Source: Duganella sp. sic0402
Lineage (GTDB): Bacteria > Pseudomonadota > Gammaproteobacteria > Burkholderiales > Burkholderiaceae_D
DNA length: 64,000 nucleotides
Reading direction: 5' to 3'
Assembly (NCBI RefSeq): GCF_019219065.1
Contig: NZ_JAHUWK010000014.1
Location: 1 to 64,000 of the forward strand
The notes beneath the pieces are model-generated. The model had not been told where the DNA came from, searched no databases, and saw nothing but the letters and a program-made list of their open reading frames with translations. Both the position numbers and the translations under genes were made by a program. The first letter of the stretch is position 1. Each line of letters begins with the position of its first letter. This document shows positions 61,257-64,000 of the stretch, piece after piece.

Positions 61257-61514
61257 ATGACTTACGAAGAATTCCTTGATGAAATAACCACCCTGCTCAC
61301 CGAAATGTACGACCTCGATGACCAGGCCGCAATCAAGCTGGTGGTCGATGCGCAAGCCAACGACTACTTTGTCACGCACGACGACAAAGAAGAACTGCGC
61401 ACCTTCGCCCAAGCCAAAGTAGAAGCCATCGCACTGTACGAGGCCAAGCAAAACAAAAACGAAACCCAGCGCAAGCAACAGCAGCGCCAGGTGCAGAAGA
61501 AAAAAGCCCGTTGA
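61257..61514 (+). CDS. Small acidic hypothetical protein
   Basis: An 85-residue protein from ATG 61257 (AAGAAGG 6 bases upstream). Residues 1-60 are acidic and helical (TYEEFLDEITTLLTEMYDLD, then DDQAAIKLVVDAQ). The last 25 are strongly basic and glutamine-rich (RKQQQRQVQKKKAR), like a nucleic-acid-binding tail. No family is recognised. It lies between the intact tRNA-Lys genes and a tRNA-Lys fragment, and could be resident or a trapped relic of an integrated element. Confidence 0.7.
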   Translation: MTYEEFLDEITTLLTEMYDLDDQAAIKLVVDAQANDYFVTHDDKEELRTFAQAKVEAIALYEAKQNKNETQRKQQQRQVQKKKAR

Positions 61515-61544
61515 TAGGCTGTAGTAAAAAATCAGCGTTTAAGT

Positions 61545-61596
61545 CAGCGGACTTTTAATCCGTTGGTCGCAGGTTCGAATCCCGCACGGCCTACCA
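61545..61596 (+). repeat. 3' fragment of tRNA-Lys (duplicate; possible att site)
   Basis: The 52 bases are identical to the 3' part of both tRNA-Lys genes, from within the anticodon arm (CAGCGGAC) to CCA; the 5' part is absent. Such a 3' duplicate is what integration of a mobile element at a tRNA gene leaves behind. Partial deletion of a third tandem tRNA gene is the alternative. Accessory DNA lies on its right. Confidence 0.85.
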
Positions 61597-61610
61597 AGAA
61601 TTATCAAGGA

Positions 61611-61641
61611 AGCCCACGAATTTCGGTTCGTGGGCTTTTTT
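61611..61641 (+). terminator. Terminator after the tRNA-Lys fragment
   Basis: AGCCCACGAA and TTCGTGGGCT form a 10-base stem with a 6-base loop, followed by T residues. It resembles an original tRNA terminator retained with the fragment. Confidence 0.85.
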
Positions 61642-61781
61642 GTTTCTGGTCCATTTCTGGTCCCATCCCTCCTATCCCCGTGCTTAAGGCCGGTGCACAT
61701 TGCTCTCCAGGGGATAAAGGGAGGGGGAATGAAACCGGGAAATCAAGCCTAGACTCGCTCGTCATGACCGGTTTTCACTTC

Positions 61782-62174
61782 TCAATCACCTGACGGACGA
61801 TCGGCTGTTCGTTTGCTCGCCGAATTGACCCTGTCCGATTGACCCGCCTTCCACTGCCTGGCGAACGCCGCCACGCGGTCGTATGACCCCTCGTAACCCA
61901 GCTCTTTCAGGTCTTCGTGGATCTGCTTCAAATTGCGTCGCTGCTTGCGCGGCTTGACCGTCTCAGCCTTGAGCCAGCCCGACAATTGCAAAGAGTATTT
62001 GTCCAGCGCGCTGGACGCTCGCCGCTCCGCATAGGAGGGCTCTGTGATTTCCGAGCGCAGATAGCGTCGGACGGTGTTCCTTGAGATGCCCAGTCGCCTG
62101 GCAATCTCCCTGAGGGGGACCTGGTCACGCAAGTGCCAGCGTCGAATTATGCCTAGCAATGCCACGTCTATCAC
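61782..62174 (-). pseudogene. IS21 transposase IstA, N-terminal fragment
   Basis: The GTG start at 62174 has AGGAG 6 bases upstream. The protein shows the IS21 helix-turn-helix VPLREIARRLGISRNTVRRYL and continues to ARQWKAGQSDRVNSASKRT, after which only 7 foreign residues precede the stop. The DDE catalytic domain is lost, so it cannot transpose. It could still bind IS ends. Confidence 0.85.
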
Positions 62175-62278
62175 TCCGTTCTCCTGCCGATGAGACAGGT
62201 GGATTGTGCTTCAAACGTGGGTCAGATTCATTTGCAAATTACTGGGGGAAACGGGTCAATTTTCGGCGCAAATCAACA
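61803..62278 (-). mobile_element. Truncated IS21-family insertion sequence (left part only)
   Basis: The outer end, read on the minus strand, starts TGTTGATTTGCGCCGAAAA at 62278. Two related inner repeats (AATTGACCC, then GAATCTGACCC) are the multiple terminal repeats typical of IS21. The element breaks off inside istA near 61803; istB and the other end are missing. Confidence 0.75.
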
Positions 62279-62451
62279 CTTCCCCTGATGGCCCTTCGCC
62301 AGACTAGGGGGCATTCCAGGCCGCCGTGCTCGCTTTAGCCAGAGCCACGGATTCGAACTCCGTGCTCCTCAACGCCTCGCATTATTGCGCAGCCGCAAGT
62401 CGCGACATTTCCACACCCAATAAGCTAAGGGACACGTATTTGGAGAGGGTT

Positions 62452-63159
62452 ATGGGACAGAGCAAAGCTAGCGATGAACAATCTCTTTTTGAGAGCACAA
62501 TGAAGTCACTTGAAAGCCAGGTAAGCAATGTGGGAGCTCATCTCACTATCGACACGCAGGCACGCTTGCTATACGTTCAAGAGATCAAACGAATGTCAGA
62601 CCGATTGCGAGCCAATGCAAGTGCTGGAAGAATCACCTGGTCCGCCGCAGCCTGTGAAGCGCAAGAAACCCGCAACCTCATCATGGGCATAGTGCGCGCA
62701 CGGAGCACACCGGTAGGACGATCATTCGCGGAAAAGCTGAAACGCAAAGGCTATTCGTTGAACCAACTGATCGCGAAAAAGACGATTGAATTACACGGTG
62801 AAAACGCTATTTTCTCCCGCCTATCGAACACAAAGCAGAACGTCATTTATGCAAACATAGTCACATCTGCCGGCAAGTCCAATCCTCAAGTTACTCGGGC
62901 AATGGCAGGCCTTTCGTATGCGGGACGTGGGGTGCTTTTCCTAGCGCTGGCTCTCTCGGCTTATCACATTGCCACGTCGACAAACAAAGCAGCCACACTT
63001 AGGAAAGAGCTTGTTGTCAACGGCGCCAGCGTTGCAGGCGGCATTGCAGGCGGTGCATTGGCGGGCCTGGCATGCGGCCCGGCGGCGCCAGTTTGCGTCA
63101 CGGTCGGAGCGTTCGCGGGAGGTGCATTTGCCGCGTTTGGAGCCAGCTACAGCTGGTAG
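62452..63159 (+). CDS. Hypothetical protein with C-terminal glycine-zipper membrane segment (candidate toxin)
   Basis: From ATG 62452 (GGAGAGG 6 bases upstream) the protein has 235 residues. Residues 1-150 are helical and polar (EQSLFESTMKSLESQV, FAEKLKRKGYSLNQLIAKK). Then come two hydrophobic stretches: YAGRGVLFLALALSAYHIAT near 163-182 and GGIAGGALAGLACG to GGAFAAFG near 205-232, rich in spaced glycines as in glycine-zipper pore formers. There is no signal peptide. The next gene starts 7 bases later, giving a two-gene unit next to a tRNA/IS scar. A membrane-targeting effector is a plausible but unproven reading. Confidence 0.6.
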   Translation: MGQSKASDEQSLFESTMKSLESQVSNVGAHLTIDTQARLLYVQEIKRMSDRLRANASAGRITWSAAACEAQETRNLIMGIVRARSTPVGRSFAEKLKRKGYSLNQLIAKKTIELHGENAIFSRLSNTKQNVIYANIVTSAGKSNPQVTRAMAGLSYAGRGVLFLALALSAYHIATSTNKAATLRKELVVNGASVAGGIAGGALAGLACGPAAPVCVTVGAFAGGAFAAFGASYSW

Positions 63160-63166
63160 AGAAACG

Positions 63167-63664
63167 ATGAAATTACTACATACACCGGCGTATTCGATAC
63201 GCGTCATCACACTGTCGGACGCTGATACGGTACCCCTGTGTGAAATCATCATGGCCGGAAAAGCGACCGGCGTGATCCTCCAGGGTGCGGTGTTCGAGGC
63301 TGCTCTCAAGTGGCACGACTACACCTTGCTCTTTCTCACCAACGATGTGCCTTTTGAAGACACACTGAACATCTACCTACTCGACCGGGACCTGAATGTC
63401 GCAGACTACGCGCGCATGTACTTTATGTACGCAACAGGTATCTTTTCCGATCTGGACCTCACCGAGGCGGATACTGTCCGTTTTAATTTCCTAGGAGAGA
63501 AGCGCTGGATTCTTAAGTTGTTTTCACAGAAAAGATTTTTTGTCCCAGTGGCTTCGAGCGCTTTAGAAGTGCATCGTCCATTTACATTCTTCCGCAGATT
63601 TCAGCTATCTGCACAAGCATTGCCCAGCCAAGATCGAGAATCCGACAAGAGCAGCCAAGGCTGA
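63167..63664 (+). CDS. Hypothetical protein, partner of the glycine-zipper protein
   Basis: A 165-residue soluble-looking protein from ATG 63167, 7 bases after the upstream stop. It is mixed alpha/beta with strands such as YSIRVITLSDADTVPLC and WHDYTLLFLTNDVPFEDTL, no signal peptide and no catalytic motif I recognise. The size, acidity and tight linkage fit an immunity or chaperone role, but nothing in the sequence proves it. Confidence 0.6.
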   Translation: MKLLHTPAYSIRVITLSDADTVPLCEIIMAGKATGVILQGAVFEAALKWHDYTLLFLTNDVPFEDTLNIYLLDRDLNVADYARMYFMYATGIFSDLDLTEADTVRFNFLGEKRWILKLFSQKRFFVPVASSALEVHRPFTFFRRFQLSAQALPSQDRESDKSSQG

Positions 63665-63706
63665 TGTACTCGAGCACCGGCTACGCCTCATGATTCTCTA
63701 AAGGTC

Positions 63707-64000
63707 TCAAACGCTGCCCGCACGCTCGACCACGAGAATGCGGGCCTCGCCACGCGGATGAGCGCAGTGGGCGTCGCCATCGCCAGCAAAGAACAGATCG
63801 CCTGCGCATAGTGTGACGATCTGTTCGACGCCATCCTGGCGATAGTGCATGTCCACCTCGCCATCCATCACCGCGAAGACTTCCTCGCCATCGTTGACGT
63901 GCCACTTGTATGGCTGATCGGTCCAGTGCAATCGCACCGTCGCATCGGGAATGGCGGCCACCAGCTCGGCGCCCCAGGCGCGCGACGCGACAAACTCTTT
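63707..64000 (-). CDS. Cupin-domain protein, C-terminal part
   Basis: The 5' end lies beyond the window; 97 codons are visible, with the frame open at the edge (KEFVASRAWGAEL). The cupin motifs are readable: WHVNDGEEVFAVMDGEVDMHY (motif 1, with one metal-binding His and Glu) and GDLFFAGDGDAHCAHPRG (motif 2, with His). Single-domain cupins of this kind bind metals in small enzymes or sensors. Substrate unknown. Confidence 0.85.
   Translation of the reverse strand, partial: KEFVASRAWGAELVAAIPDATVRLHWTDQPYKWHVNDGEEVFAVMDGEVDMHYRQDGVEQIVTLCAGDLFFAGDGDAHCAHPRGEARILVVERAGSV

Noticed and set aside
62340..62400. tRNA-like sequence around ACGGATTCGAACTCCGT
   Set aside because: The TTCGAA loop can be drawn, but the T-stem has mismatches in the canonical register, and no anticodon or acceptor stem surrounds it.

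Overview
The window looks like chromosome of a high-GC betaproteobacterium of the Oxalobacteraceae type (Massilia, Duganella or Janthinobacterium relatives). This is an inference from the ybgC-tolQRAB-pal-cpoB order followed by tRNA-Lys, the ribD/ribE/ribBA/ribH/nusB block, glyA-nrdR, dnaX-ybaB-recR, a PEP-CTERM protein, a large TonB receptor and many c-di-GMP proteins. About 11 kb at the left and 2.4 kb at the right are accessory DNA, visibly richer in A/T.

Left accessory island (1-11133). A truncated IS3-family end abuts the 3' remnant of a UvrD-type helicase. A leftward operon follows: a 30-codon leader ORF, an SNF2-type helicase, a Mod-like beta-class adenine methyltransferase, and a DEAD/DEAH helicase carrying a PD-(D/E)XK nuclease motif. 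An orphan gene lies downstream. This has the make-up of a phage-defence operon (type III restriction-like, or helicase-methylase-ATPase). The island ends at the 3' end of a tRNA-Ser(UGA) gene, a classic integration site.

Core region 11-34 kb. A GGDEF/EAL protein, an HDOD protein, a Cache histidine kinase with a NarL-type regulator, and a divergent cstA-ybdD pair come first; a 70-bp near-perfect palindrome lies between the kinase and cstA. Then come a ThiF/nitroreductase/hexapeptide-transferase cluster, a PEP-CTERM protein, a TonB-dependent receptor, a UGT-like glycosyltransferase, a hybrid kinase paired with a REC-PAS-GGDEF-EAL effector, and a CoA-transferase.

Core region 33-55 kb. This holds recR-ybaB-dnaX, a doubly frameshifted pseudogene, the SRP RNA gene (ffs), ubiD, and a lytic transglycosylase behind a strong promoter and a 320-nt structured leader. 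Riboflavin genes follow (ribH, ribB fused to a GCH-II domain without zinc cysteines, ribE, ribD) with nusB, then a minor-pilin operon (pilV-W-X-Y1-E-fimT), nrdR, and glyA behind a ZTP-type riboswitch. Small broken genes (an Rpn/DUF4351-like remnant, a hicA-like remnant) sit between core genes.

Right end (55-64 kb). ydfG and the Tol-Pal envelope operon lead into two identical tRNA-Lys(UUU) genes and a 52-bp 3' tRNA-Lys fragment. Beyond the fragment lie an IS21 remnant and a two-gene unit whose first product ends in a glycine-zipper membrane segment (possible toxin and partner). The window ends inside a cupin gene.
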